Positions 19,234-27,835 of a stretch of DNA of 42,988 nt are shown one piece after another. The position numbers and the translations under genes were made by a program. The first letter of the stretch is position 1; every line of letters begins with the position of its first letter. The notes under the pieces were generated by a model. The model saw only the letters and a list, made by a program, of their open reading frames with translations, had not been told where the DNA came from and did no database searches. The stretch covers positions 1-42,988 of the forward strand of contig JAKACW010000035.1 of assembly GCA_021821045.1 (NCBI GenBank). The letters are read 5' to 3'. This stretch comes from Pseudomonadota bacterium. GTDB lineage: Bacteria; Pseudomonadota; Gammaproteobacteria; JAADHS01.

Positions 19234-19343
19234 GGGGTCAGACCCCCAGCTAAGCCGATTCGTTGGGGGTCAGGCCTCTTACTAAGCGAGTAGTCGGGGG
19301 TCTGACCCCCGGCGATCACGCTTAATCAGAGGCCTGACCCCGA
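19234..19343. repeat. Run of four GGGGTC(A/T)GRCCCC palindromes
   Basis: Copies occur at 19234-19246 (GGGGTCAGACCCC), 19264-19278 (GGGGGTCAGGCCTC), 19295-19311 (GGGGGTCTGACCCCC) and 19329-19343 (AGGCCTGACCCCG). They alternate in orientation: the fully palindromic GTCAGACCCC and GTCTGACCCC copies and the variant CAGGCCT copies, which are inverted relative to each other, so the block as a whole can fold on itself. They fill the 225-base gap between the cytochrome gene and the next minus-strand gene. Confidence 0.8.
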
Positions 19344-19347
19344 ATGA

Positions 19348-20007
19348 TTAGAGTTTTTGGCGGGCTTTGGCCATGAGGGTGGCAATTTCGTCGCGGCGGC
19401 CTTTGTCGGCGATTTCACGGCCGGGACGCGCCGGGGCAGCCATCGCTTTGTCGAAGGCGGAAAGCGCCGTGGCGTACTCGCCTTCTTCCATCAAGAAGTC
19501 GCCGTAGAAAAAGTTCGGATCGATGCCGTTGGGATTGATGCTCAAGGCCTTCTCCAAATACGCCTTCGCCTTCTTGTCGTCGCCGAATCCGACAGGCCAA
19601 CCCGGCACTTGGTAGTACAAACTGCCGAGCGACGTATATACCGATCCGTCCAAAGCGTTGGCGTCGATTTTCTCCGCTTCCAGCAGCAGATCGCGCGCTT
19701 GCTTGACCAATGACAAGGCGCCAAGTCCGCCTTTCGCCCCGGCGTAAGTGCTCAGCACGATCGCTTCCCATACCAGCGGCTCGGCGCGACCCTTATGTGT
19801 CTCGCTCGCGGCCCGCGCCTGCTCGGACAGCGTTTTGAACCTGGCCTCCTGTTCCGCCGCCGGCGTTTGATACTTGATCAGTTCCCACTGGTGCTGGATC
19901 TCCTGCACCGCAGCCATCACTTCGTCGGCCTGGGCACTCAGGCTTGCCGATAACAGCACCAGCGTGCCGGTGAACACCGTCATGAATCTCGTATTGAATC
20001 TAGCCAT
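19348..20007 (-). CDS. Exported TPR-like protein
   Basis: A 219-aa protein with a cleavable signal peptide (about residues 1-27, ending SLSAQA) and helical repeats resembling TPRs, clearest at about 125-195 (AKAYLEKALSINPNGIDPNF and YATALSAFDKAMAAPARPG). I chose the ATG at 20007 (MARFNTRF) because GAGAGG lies eight bases upstream. It begins 32 bases after the SDR gene on the same strand, so it looks like the last gene of the five-gene operon starting at 23762. Function unknown; a periplasmic scaffold or carrier protein is possible. Confidence 0.75.
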   Translation of the reverse strand: MARFNTRFMTVFTGTLVLLSASLSAQADEVMAAVQEIQHQWELIKYQTPAAEQEARFKTLSEQARAASETHKGRAEPLVWEAIVLSTYAGAKGGLGALSLVKQARDLLLEAEKIDANALDGSVYTSLGSLYYQVPGWPVGFGDDKKAKAYLEKALSINPNGIDPNFFYGDFLMEEGEYATALSAFDKAMAAPARPGREIADKGRRDEIATLMAKARQKL

Positions 20008-20039
20008 GGTCATTACCTCTCGTACTCCAGTCAAAACAA

Positions 20040-20846
20040 TCAGCGTGAAGTCGGTTGAGCGAAATCCCGCATCGCCCGGTTTTGTTTGTCAAGACCGCGA
20101 TCCACCAAGCGCGGAAACAGGCCGTTGAGCTTAACGAAGAAGCGCTCGGCGGCGCCGTAATATGCATCCTTCCTGTCTTTCTCGATCGCACGCACGATCC
20201 ACGCGGCAATATGCACGGGCTCGTCCATCTTCATTCCCACGGCATCGGCCATCTGCAGCACCGACGGGCTGTTTAGCGCGGTCTTCACCGCTCGCGGCGC
20301 CGCATAGGTCACGCCCACGCCGGTGCCGTGCAGTTCGCGGCGCAACGCTTCGGAGAAGCCGCGCAATCCGAACTTGGTGCTCGAATATGCCGCGAAATAG
20401 GCAAACCCGATAGATCCGAAAATTGAGCCGATATTGACGATTCGGCCGCTTTTCTGTCGAATCATCTGCGGCAACACCTCGCGGGCAAGCAACATGGGCG
20501 CGAGTAAATTGGTTTTGATGATTTGCTCCAACTGAACCGGATCGGCGCAGGCGAAATGCGCGAAATCCGAGGTTCCCGCGCCGTTAATCAGCACATCAAG
20601 CCCGCCAAGGGCTCGGGTGGACTGGGCGATGCACGCTGCGCGACCTTCCGACGTCGTGACATCGGCGACCACAGCCACTGCCGTACCGCCCATCGCGGTG
20701 ATCTCGCCGGCGACGGCCTGCAGAGGCTCACTCCGACGAGCGACCAATGCGATTCGCGCGCCGCGCCGTGCCAATTCCAGAGCCAATTCGCGCCCGATTC
20801 CGCTCGACGCGCCCGTGAGCAAGATGCGTTGATCACGCAGTTGCAT
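20040..20846 (-). CDS. Short-chain dehydrogenase/reductase
   Basis: Classical SDR of 268 aa: NAD(P) motif TGASSGIG at 11-18, NGAG at 88-91, catalytic S141 and Y154-x3-K158 (YSSTK). R37/R38 after the second strand suggest NADP(H). The start at 20846 is inside the last codons of the preceding oxidase gene (14-base overlap), with its ribosome binding site GAAGGAGGAG also in that gene. It would reduce or oxidise a carbonyl/hydroxyl on the product of the AMP-ligase and di-iron oxidase encoded upstream. Substrate unknown. Confidence 0.88.
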   Translation of the reverse strand: MQLRDQRILLTGASSGIGRELALELARRGARIALVARRSEPLQAVAGEITAMGGTAVAVVADVTTSEGRAACIAQSTRALGGLDVLINGAGTSDFAHFACADPVQLEQIIKTNLLAPMLLAREVLPQMIRQKSGRIVNIGSIFGSIGFAYFAAYSSTKFGLRGFSEALRRELHGTGVGVTYAAPRAVKTALNSPSVLQMADAVGMKMDEPVHIAAWIVRAIEKDRKDAYYGAAERFFVKLNGLFPRLVDRGLDKQNRAMRDFAQPTSR

Positions 20847-21558
20847 AACTCTCCTCCTTCTCCTCGGCCAGTGATAAACCGCGAAAAATGTCGCCATAGA
20901 GCTGGAAAAACACTTTTGCGCAATGAACGATTTCTTTCTGATCCGCCGGATCGGTTACTCGATCCATCAGATTGCGATAGAAATCCACGTGTTCGATATC
21001 CAGCGACCCGTGCGAAAGCAGATACCTGAACGCTTGCTTGGGCAAACTCAAGTTGCGCTGCAACGCGTCGGCCGCTTGTGTTGCGAGGGCCACGCTCGTG
21101 CCCTCGAGCACCAAAACCATCCCGAAGAACCCCACGGGATTGCGCCGCTGAATCGTGTCGTAGGCATATGCCACCATCAGTTCCGTCGCCAGTGACGGCT
21201 GGCCGCGACGCACTTGCTCGGCGTCGCCGCCGCATTGGGCAATATCGCTGAGAATCCATTCCTCATGACCGATCTCTTCCTTGATGTAATCGGCGACGGC
21301 CTGGCGCAACCACCCCAGATTCTCGGGCAACCGAGCACCGCAGGCCATCAACAAGGGCACCGTATGTTTGACGTGGTGGTAGGCCTCGGTGAGAAACGCG
21401 ACATACTGACTCAGCGTCACGTTGCCCCGAACGCCGGCTTTGATGAACGGGATCTGATACAACCCCTGCCGCTCCGCCGCGGTACTTGCAACTAGGTGCT
21501 GGTAAAAGCTCATCCTTTCCTCCGCAGTGAAATCACGCACGCGCACGATATTGGTCAT
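20833..21558 (-). CDS. Heme-oxygenase-like di-iron oxidase (TenA/UndA-like)
   Basis: A 241-aa all-helical protein of the iron-containing redox enzyme family. The putative metal ligands follow the HDO pattern: E58, E95-x2-H98 (EEIGHEE), E152 (LEGTS), and H183-x3-D187-x2-H190 (HGSLDIEH). This H-x3-D-x2-H spacing is known from UndA, which turns lauric acid into 1-undecene, and from SznF-type N-oxygenases. Lying between an acyl-ligase and an SDR, it probably oxidises an activated or conjugated fatty acid. The start could be the ATG at 21558 or 21573; neither has a strong ribosome binding site and both overlap the ligase gene. Reaction not determinable from sequence. Confidence 0.82.
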   Translation of the reverse strand: MTNIVRVRDFTAEERMSFYQHLVASTAAERQGLYQIPFIKAGVRGNVTLSQYVAFLTEAYHHVKHTVPLLMACGARLPENLGWLRQAVADYIKEEIGHEEWILSDIAQCGGDAEQVRRGQPSLATELMVAYAYDTIQRRNPVGFFGMVLVLEGTSVALATQAADALQRNLSLPKQAFRYLLSHGSLDIEHVDFYRNLMDRVTDPADQKEIVHCAKVFFQLYGDIFRGLSLAEEKEESYATA

Positions 21559-23023
21559 CGACTCGCGCGGCATAGCGCCGCCATATCGCCTCGCGACGCG
21601 GACGGCCCGTGGATGTGTATTCGAAATTGGCAACTGAAAATGGCTCGTCGGCGAAGACCCAGGCGCCCACCCGGGCATAGTCCGGTAGATGGGAATTCGC
21701 TGATTCAATGGCGGCGGCCACGTCCTCGCGGCTCGCTGTCGCGCGGGGCACAACGATCGCCGTGTTCCACGGCCGCCCCTCGCCAAACACGACCGCCTGA
21801 GCGATGGCTGAGTGAACGATCAGTTCGCGCTCCACCCATTCGGGCGCGACGTTGCGACCGAATGAAGTGATAAACATATTCTTCTTGCGGCCCGTGATGT
21901 ACAGGTAGCCGTCGCGATCGAGATAGCCGATGTCGCCGCTGGCGAAGAAAGCCTGCGCACCGGACGCGGCATCATCGCCAAGATAACCAAGAAATCGATT
22001 GCCAGAAATCAGGATCTCGCCATCAGACCCAAACCGGATGCCGACGTGAGCCAGCGGCTTGCCCACACTGCCGCGTCGTATCGCGCTCGGCGAGTTTACG
22101 GCCACCACGGACGCGCATTCGGAGAGTCCATATCCTTCGTACACGGGCAATTTCAGTTTCGCCGCGCGATCGAGCAGATCCTTCGCCACGGGCGCGCCTC
22201 CGACGGCGATGAAACGCAGCGGCGGAAGAGTAGCGCCGCGCTCGGCCGTTTCCACCAGCGCCTGCAACATCTGCGGCAAGGTGATAATGCTCGTCGCCCC
22301 ACTGTCCAATATTGCGTCCACGAGCCGCTGCGAATCCACCCCGGAAGCCCCGATAACGCCCATCTCGAGCAACGAGCGCACAACGCACGGCACGCCGCGG
22401 CACAACGCGACGTAAACTCCGGCGATGTTCTCCAACAGGATCGACAGAGGCAAAAGACAGAGGTGTTTGTCTTGCTCGACGGGCGCCATGAGTCGCATCA
22501 GCGAGTCGGTGACTCGATTGATCGCCTCTTCGGACAAACACACACCCTTGGGTTGACCCGTGGTACCCGACGTAAAGGTAACCTTCGCGGTTTGCGCATC
22601 CAAACCCGGCGCCGCGACCTTCGCAAGCGTAACCATCCACACATCCCGCCCGCTAATGCGCGCCAGGGGTCGCAATTTAGCCGCGGCAATGAGGGGCGCG
22701 ACGCGAGCGGCACGATCCGTCACGATGCCCTCAAGTGCAGCTTCGCGGATAACATGATCCAACTGCGCGTCGGTAAAAAACTCGGGCAGCGGCACAACCA
22801 CCACGTGTTGGAGCGATGCGGCCAGATCCGCGATAACCCACGCCGGACTATTGTCCATGAGCAAGCCGATGCGTTTCACGCCAATCGACGCGAAACGCCG
22901 GGCCAGATTTTCGACTTCGGTAAGCAGGGAGGAGTAACTATAGACGTGGCTGCCGCCTTCCAAAGCGACCGCTTTGGGCTTTTCCCGGGCGAACCGTTGT
23001 ACCGCGCGCAATGCCAATAACAT
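21533..23023 (-). CDS. AMP-binding (acyl-adenylate) ligase
   Basis: ANL-superfamily protein of 496 aa. P-loop TFTSGTTGQPKG (149-160), A5 motif YEGYGLSE (295-302), A7 GDIGYLDRDG with D364, and A8 around R379 (TGRKKNMFITSFGRN) are all present. The C-terminal A10 motif, which normally holds the catalytic lysine, reads STGRPRR, with Arg474 where Lys is expected. It may thus be slow in adenylation or specialised. The ATG at 23023 has GAGGAC upstream and lies 13 bases after the preceding stop. It probably activates a fatty acid for the neighbouring GNAT-like and oxidase enzymes. Confidence 0.88.
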   Translation of the reverse strand: MLLALRAVQRFAREKPKAVALEGGSHVYSYSSLLTEVENLARRFASIGVKRIGLLMDNSPAWVIADLAASLQHVVVVPLPEFFTDAQLDHVIREAALEGIVTDRAARVAPLIAAAKLRPLARISGRDVWMVTLAKVAAPGLDAQTAKVTFTSGTTGQPKGVCLSEEAINRVTDSLMRLMAPVEQDKHLCLLPLSILLENIAGVYVALCRGVPCVVRSLLEMGVIGASGVDSQRLVDAILDSGATSIITLPQMLQALVETAERGATLPPLRFIAVGGAPVAKDLLDRAAKLKLPVYEGYGLSECASVVAVNSPSAIRRGSVGKPLAHVGIRFGSDGEILISGNRFLGYLGDDAASGAQAFFASGDIGYLDRDGYLYITGRKKNMFITSFGRNVAPEWVERELIVHSAIAQAVVFGEGRPWNTAIVVPRATASREDVAAAIESANSHLPDYARVGAWVFADEPFSVANFEYTSTGRPRREAIWRRYAARVDDQYRARA

Positions 23024-23036
23024 AACCCGTCCTCGC

Positions 23037-23762
23037 TCAGCAGCCTGCGTCCAAAACCGGGACGGCGGCCGCAGCATCACGCGCCGCGCACTCGCGCCCC
23101 ATCCGGTAGGCGTTCTTCCACAGACAACAAGAGGATGCCTCAACCGCGCCTTGGCTCAAGGCGGAGGCAATGTAGTCATACGCCGCTTCGACGTTGCCGG
23201 CGACGACGCGCGGCTTGTGATCGTAGTAAGTGCCCCAATGCGCCGCTTCGCCGCCTAGGCGCGCGGGATCGGCGAAGCCCAGTTCGTAAAGCGGAATGCC
23301 CATTTTGACGAACGCGTTGTGCACGGCGGGAACCGCAGTAAATGTGGCCCACTTAACGCCGGCGCCCTTCAAGTAAGCCGTCAGCCCGATAATCAAGCAG
23401 CGCAGTCCACCGCGCTGATAAGACGCCAGATTGCCCAACTCGGCGACCGACGAACGCGCCACGGCAGTGTGGGCCGCGCGAGCCACCGCTTGCTCCACCG
23501 GCACCTCCAGATAGTTTTCCAGAAACAGTCCGCCGCTGTGGGCGAACCGGATACCCAGCGCCGCAAGCAACCGCCGCTCCTCGGATTGCAGCACCATCAG
23601 ACGCGGCATGAAATGCTTCACGTCGGCGCCGTAAGCCCGAGCGAAAACATCATGAATAAACTGCTCGGCCTCCAAACGATCCAGGTCGTTGTTTCGCGTA
23701 ATATTCAAGGAAAGCCCGCTGGCGCCGGAAAAACCGCATGGACTGACTGCTGCTAAGGTCAT
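23037..23762 (-). CDS. Thermostable hemolysin family protein
   Basis: A 242-aa protein of the T_hemolysin family (delta-VPH type), recognisable by FLENYLEVPVEQAV, SVAELGNLAS and the region ending HWGTYYDHKPRVVAGN. As I recall, the family has a GNAT-like acyltransferase fold, so the name hemolysin may reflect a lipid product or historical screening rather than a pore. There is no signal peptide. The start at 23762 has GAGG eight bases upstream; a GTG twelve codons earlier is less likely. It is the first gene of the operon with ligase, oxidase, SDR and the exported protein. The direct repeats at 23814-23854 lie just upstream. Confidence 0.8.
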   Translation of the reverse strand: MTLAAVSPCGFSGASGLSLNITRNNDLDRLEAEQFIHDVFARAYGADVKHFMPRLMVLQSEERRLLAALGIRFAHSGGLFLENYLEVPVEQAVARAAHTAVARSSVAELGNLASYQRGGLRCLIIGLTAYLKGAGVKWATFTAVPAVHNAFVKMGIPLYELGFADPARLGGEAAHWGTYYDHKPRVVAGNVEAAYDYIASALSQGAVEASSCCLWKNAYRMGRECAARDAAAAVPVLDAGC

Positions 23763-23813
23763 GGGAACAACCTCGATCCCGTTATTTGATGGGATCACTT
23801 TAGCGGTCGGCCC

Positions 23814-23854
23814 ATCAAGGAAAGATCAAGGAAGCGTGAAGATTTCGTGAAGAT
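23814..23854. promoter_or_regulatory. Two adjacent direct-repeat pairs, likely response-regulator site
   Basis: ATCAAGGAA occurs at 23814 and 23825, and CGTGAAGAT at 23835 and 23846. Each pair has an 11-base period, the spacing used by OmpR/PhoB/PmrA-type dimers on one face of DNA. The block is 52-92 bases upstream of the thermostable hemolysin ATG and directly after the sensor-kinase stop. The neighbouring OmpR-type regulator (25135-25830) is the obvious candidate binder; this is inference. Confidence 0.6.
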
Positions 23855-23879
23855 CGACCCCAAGCGGGACCGATATGTC

Positions 23880-25157
23880 TCAAGACTTAAGGTGAATAAT
23901 TACGGCGGTACCCTTATCCGGAGCACTGTCAATCTCCACCCGCCAGCGGTTGCGCTCGCAGATACGCTTCACGATGGACAGGCCCAGCCCGCTGCCGCGC
24001 GCATCCGTTTTATCGCCGCGATAGTGGCGCTCGAAGACATGAGGCAGCGCATCAGGTTTAATGCCGACGCCGGTGTCGCGCACTTCGATGCGATCCTCCT
24101 CGACGATCACGATTACCTCGCCCTCGCGCGTATAAGCGAACGCGTTGCGCAGCAGGTTTCCCAACACGATAGCCAGCGTCGGGCGCGGAACAGCGAGCAC
24201 CGCATCGGCGTTGAGTCGCGTCGTCACGGTAACGGCCTTGCCAGCGAGTAAGTGCCGCGCATCCTCGATCGCTTCGTCGATAACCTCGCCCACCCGCACG
24301 ACGTCACCTGACCCATCGGCCTTGAGGCCGCTCTGCTCGCGCGCCAAGTACAGCAACGATTCCACCACCTGGGACATTTCCTTGGAGGCGCGACGAATTC
24401 GCTGCAATATCCTCCGCGAACGCTCGCCGAGGGTTTCATCGGCCGACAACAACTCCACGGCGCCGCTGATCACCGTCAGCGGCGTGCGAAGTTCGTGACT
24501 GGCGTTGGATGTGAATTCCTGCTCGCGCTCGATAAAGTCGCGCAATCGGGCAAGATAACGGTCAAACGCATGCGCCAGCTCGCCCACTTCGTCGTGAGCA
24601 TACTGGGCGGAAATCGGCTGCGCCGGCTGATCGGGTTTCAGAGCCGCCACCGTGGCGGCAAGATTCGACACCGGCGCGATCACCTTTTGCGACAAGGCGT
24701 AGCCCAACCATGCCGCCGCGATGCACGCCGCCACGACCAAAACCACTAATGAAACGAAAATCGCCGTTTCGCGCTCTTCAAACAGCGTGATGTCGCGCAT
24801 CAGATAAAGCCGCTTGCCTTCGAAATCGTCGACGACCACTTGATAGTGACGCCCCTGATCTTCCACCTCGAAATTTCCCTGGGGCAGCCCTCGCAAGAAC
24901 GGCGGTATCGCGTCTTTCTGCCCGGCGCTCACCACGAACGATTGCAGCGTCGCCGTGTCAAGCAACGCCGCCTCGGGGTCGGCCTTCAGTTGCGTCAAGA
25001 AGTGGTCGAACTCCAGGCGCAGCGTTTCGGACAACAGCCGCTCCTCGATATCCTCGACCACGAACTTCACGCCCCCGGCGATTCCCGCGGCAAGCGTCAG
25101 GCCGAACAGGAAAAACGAGAGCGTAATACGGTATCTAAGGCTGCGCGTGTATTTCAT
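23880..25157 (-). CDS. Sensor histidine kinase
   Basis: Membrane sensor of 425 aa: membrane segment about 13-34, periplasmic domain about 35-130, second segment about 131-152, HAMP about 153-205, then HisKA with H221 (NASHELRTPLTVIS) and HATPase with N-box GNLLRNAFAYT, DTGVGIK and GSGLGLSIVKR. The start at 25157 overlaps the end of the response regulator gene by 23 bases, so the two are coupled. The signal is unknown. The adjacent divergent eptA-like gene suggests envelope stress, as for PmrB or ColS. Confidence 0.93.
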   Translation of the reverse strand: MKYTRSLRYRITLSFFLFGLTLAAGIAGGVKFVVEDIEERLLSETLRLEFDHFLTQLKADPEAALLDTATLQSFVVSAGQKDAIPPFLRGLPQGNFEVEDQGRHYQVVVDDFEGKRLYLMRDITLFEERETAIFVSLVVLVVAACIAAAWLGYALSQKVIAPVSNLAATVAALKPDQPAQPISAQYAHDEVGELAHAFDRYLARLRDFIEREQEFTSNASHELRTPLTVISGAVELLSADETLGERSRRILQRIRRASKEMSQVVESLLYLAREQSGLKADGSGDVVRVGEVIDEAIEDARHLLAGKAVTVTTRLNADAVLAVPRPTLAIVLGNLLRNAFAYTREGEVIVIVEEDRIEVRDTGVGIKPDALPHVFERHYRGDKTDARGSGLGLSIVKRICERNRWRVEIDSAPDKGTAVIIHLKS

Positions 25158-25830
25158 CGGGATCGGCAAGACGGAAACCAACACCGTGGACGGTGTGAAT
25201 AAGGGGCTTCTCAAACGGGTGATCCACCGCGGCACGCAATGTGTGCATATGGGAGCGCAACGCGTCGGAGTCCGGCGGATTCTCCCCCCATACAGCATGC
25301 TCGATATCGCGTCGACTGACCACTTCCGGAGAACGTCGCATCAGCAACTCCAAAATCGTAAAGCCGGTCGGCGTCAATACAATGGCTTGATTCGCCCGCT
25401 TAACGTGCAAGGTTTTCGCGTCCAGCGCCAGGTCAGCCACCTTCAACACTTGCGACGGCTTGGCCGCCAAGTTGCGCCGGCTCAATGCCGCCAAGCGGGC
25501 TTCCAGCTCTGGCAGCGCGAATGGCTTGACCAGATAGTCGTCGGCGCCGCTGCGGAAGCCCGTGAGCTTGTCCTCGAGGGTGTCCTTGGCGGTGAGCATC
25601 AGGATGGGCGTGCTTTTTCCGGCGTCCTCGCGCAAACGGCGGCACACTGTTAGCCCGTCGATACCCGGCAACATCAAGTCCAACACAATGACGTCGAAAT
25701 CATGGGCCACCGCCAGATGCAGCCCGGTGACGCCATCGGCGGCCGCGTCGACCGTATAGCCCTTGGCTTCCAGGTAGTCGTAGATATTGGCCGCCAAATC
25801 GGCATTATCTTCAATAATCAACACGCGCAT
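25135..25830 (-). CDS. OmpR-family response regulator
   Basis: Receiver domain with phospho-acceptor D51 (VIVLDLMLPG), acidic pair E7-D8, switch threonine in MLTAKD and K-P in DDYLVKPF, then a winged-helix DNA-binding domain (about 130-225, ending HTVHGVGFRL). Length 231 aa. It is first in the two-gene operon with the kinase. The divergent gap of 206 bases leads to the EptA-type gene. The direct repeats at 23814-23854 have the spacing expected for this family. Confidence 0.95.
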   Translation of the reverse strand: MRVLIIEDNADLAANIYDYLEAKGYTVDAAADGVTGLHLAVAHDFDVIVLDLMLPGIDGLTVCRRLREDAGKSTPILMLTAKDTLEDKLTGFRSGADDYLVKPFALPELEARLAALSRRNLAAKPSQVLKVADLALDAKTLHVKRANQAIVLTPTGFTILELLMRRSPEVVSRRDIEHAVWGENPPDSDALRSHMHTLRAAVDHPFEKPLIHTVHGVGFRLADPDEIHAQP

Positions 25831-26036
25831 GATTCGACCGGTCGCACTATATTAATGTTCGAGTTATTAAGTTTAGACCAAACGGGGCCGGATGAAGATT
25901 AACACGCGCTTACGGTCGAGATTACCCTATCATTCCCGTTATTCGCGGAACTGAATGTTCGTAAGCCGCCTCCAAGGGGGTAGGCTGTCGCCGACGACGC
26001 GCCGCAACCACCCTGATACGACTGGATCCCGACCCA

Positions 26037-27758
26037 ATGACCCTTGCCGCTCTATTTCGCCGCCGATTCGAGATTCGCGTTGAATTTCTGACCCTGGCGG
26101 TCGCCATTCTCTTGGCAACGGTTTACAACGCACCGCTGTGGCGCGATCTTTTCACGCTGCACTCGCCCGTCGCGCCGCACGACGCACTGTTTCTAATATC
26201 ACTCCTCCTGTTCCTCGTAGCGGTCTTCACGGGACTGCTGCTGATTTTTGCCTTTCGCTATGTTTATCGCCCGCTTATAGTATTAACGTTCCTGACCGCG
26301 CCGGTTGCGCTTTACTACATGCAGGCCTACGGCGTGATGATCGACGCGTCCATGATCCAGAACGTCGTCGAAACGGATTCGCGGGAGGCCGTCGAGCAGT
26401 TGAGTTGGGGGCTATTGGGATATTTCCTTTTGCTCGGCGTAATCCCAGCCGGCGCCGTTGCAGTCACGATCCGGCCCCGTTTCGACGCGACGGTGCCGCG
26501 TCAGGTTGTGCGCAATGCAGTCGGCATTGCCGGATGCGCCCTAGCGATCGCAGCGATCGTTTACCCGCTCTACCAGGACTATGCATCGCTTTTTCGCAAC
26601 CATCGCGAGCTGCGCTTGCTGGTCAATCCCACCAATTACCTCTACGCCGGAGCGCGTTACTATTGGCGCGCTAACTCGGCGGGCGCTCACGCCGCCCTCC
26701 GACCGATTGGCGAAGATGCGGCGCGCGCCAGCTCATGGGCGGCGCACCACAAACACGCCGTGGTCGTGCTTGTGGTGGGCGAAACAGCGCGGGCCCAGAA
26801 CTTCGGCGTGTTTGGCTATGCGCGCAATACCACACCCCATCTTGCCGAAGGGCAGGTACATTTGTTCAACAACTTCTATTCTTGCGGCACCACAACATCG
26901 GTCTCGGTGCCCTGCATGTTCTCTTTGTTGTCGGGGAGCAGCTACGATGAGGCCCAGGCCCATGGCACGGAGAATGTTCTAGACGTGATTGCGCGGGCCG
27001 GATTCCAAGTCATTTGGCGCGACAATAACAGCGGCTGCAAGGGCGTTTGCGACAGAGTCGAATACGAGGACGTATCCCACGCCGCGACGGCCCATTGCAC
27101 GGATCAAGAGTGCTTTGATGAAGTATTGCTGGACCACCTTGAGGCGCGCATTCGCTCAAGCACGGGCGACGTGTTCGTCGTACTGCACCAGAAGGGCAGT
27201 CATGGCCCCGCGTACTACGAGCGGGTGCCCGCGGAATTCAAACAATTCCTGCCCGACTGCGAAAACTCGGAGCTGCAACAGTGCAGCCGTGACGAAATCG
27301 TCAACGCCTATGACAACACTATCCTCTACACAGATTATTTCCTGTGGCGCCTCATCGCGCTGCTGCAGAATTTGTCCACGGTCGACGACACTGCGATGAT
27401 ATATGTTTCGGACCACGGCGAGTCGCTGGGAGAACGCAACCTGTATTTGCACGGCACGCCCTACTTCATCGCACCCGAGGAGCAAATTCACATTCCGTTC
27501 GCGGTCTGGCTTTCCGAGGGGTTTCGCGGCGAATTTGGCGTTGATGAATCATGTATCGAAGAAAGGAAAAACAATCGGTATACCCATGCGAACTTGTTTC
27601 ATTCCTTGCTGGGACTGATGGCAATCGACACCGCCGCCTACGAAGCGGACCTGGACCTGTTCTCCGGGTGCATGCGCCAGCCGGCGCTCGCTAATATCAA
27701 CGCTCCCGCCATAGAGTTTCATCCCGAATCGGCAAAACAAATACTAATGTCAAATTAA
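26037..27758 (+). CDS. eptA: Phosphoethanolamine--lipid A transferase, EptA type
   Basis: Inner-membrane enzyme that adds phosphoethanolamine to lipid A phosphates and gives resistance to cationic peptides such as polymyxin. Five membrane segments lie in residues 1-185 (about 16-33, 50-74, 78-96, 125-146, 160-177). The periplasmic sulfatase-like domain carries E249 (VGETARAQNFG), the nucleophile T285 in SCGTTTSVSVPCMFS, and the metal motif SDHGESLGE. The cysteines that form the usual disulfides are present (NNSGCKGVCDRV, CTDQEC). Length 573 aa is slightly above normal. It is divergent from an OmpR/kinase pair, which probably controls it. The symbol is by family. Confidence 0.92.
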   Translation: MTLAALFRRRFEIRVEFLTLAVAILLATVYNAPLWRDLFTLHSPVAPHDALFLISLLLFLVAVFTGLLLIFAFRYVYRPLIVLTFLTAPVALYYMQAYGVMIDASMIQNVVETDSREAVEQLSWGLLGYFLLLGVIPAGAVAVTIRPRFDATVPRQVVRNAVGIAGCALAIAAIVYPLYQDYASLFRNHRELRLLVNPTNYLYAGARYYWRANSAGAHAALRPIGEDAARASSWAAHHKHAVVVLVVGETARAQNFGVFGYARNTTPHLAEGQVHLFNNFYSCGTTTSVSVPCMFSLLSGSSYDEAQAHGTENVLDVIARAGFQVIWRDNNSGCKGVCDRVEYEDVSHAATAHCTDQECFDEVLLDHLEARIRSSTGDVFVVLHQKGSHGPAYYERVPAEFKQFLPDCENSELQQCSRDEIVNAYDNTILYTDYFLWRLIALLQNLSTVDDTAMIYVSDHGESLGERNLYLHGTPYFIAPEEQIHIPFAVWLSEGFRGEFGVDESCIEERKNNRYTHANLFHSLLGLMAIDTAAYEADLDLFSGCMRQPALANINAPAIEFHPESAKQILMSN

Positions 27759-27835
27759 CCTCCAGCCGAAAGCAGTTAGACGGAATATAACGCGCGACCC
27801 AGGTCGGTCGCTGGCATGTAATCAGGAAACAGTCC

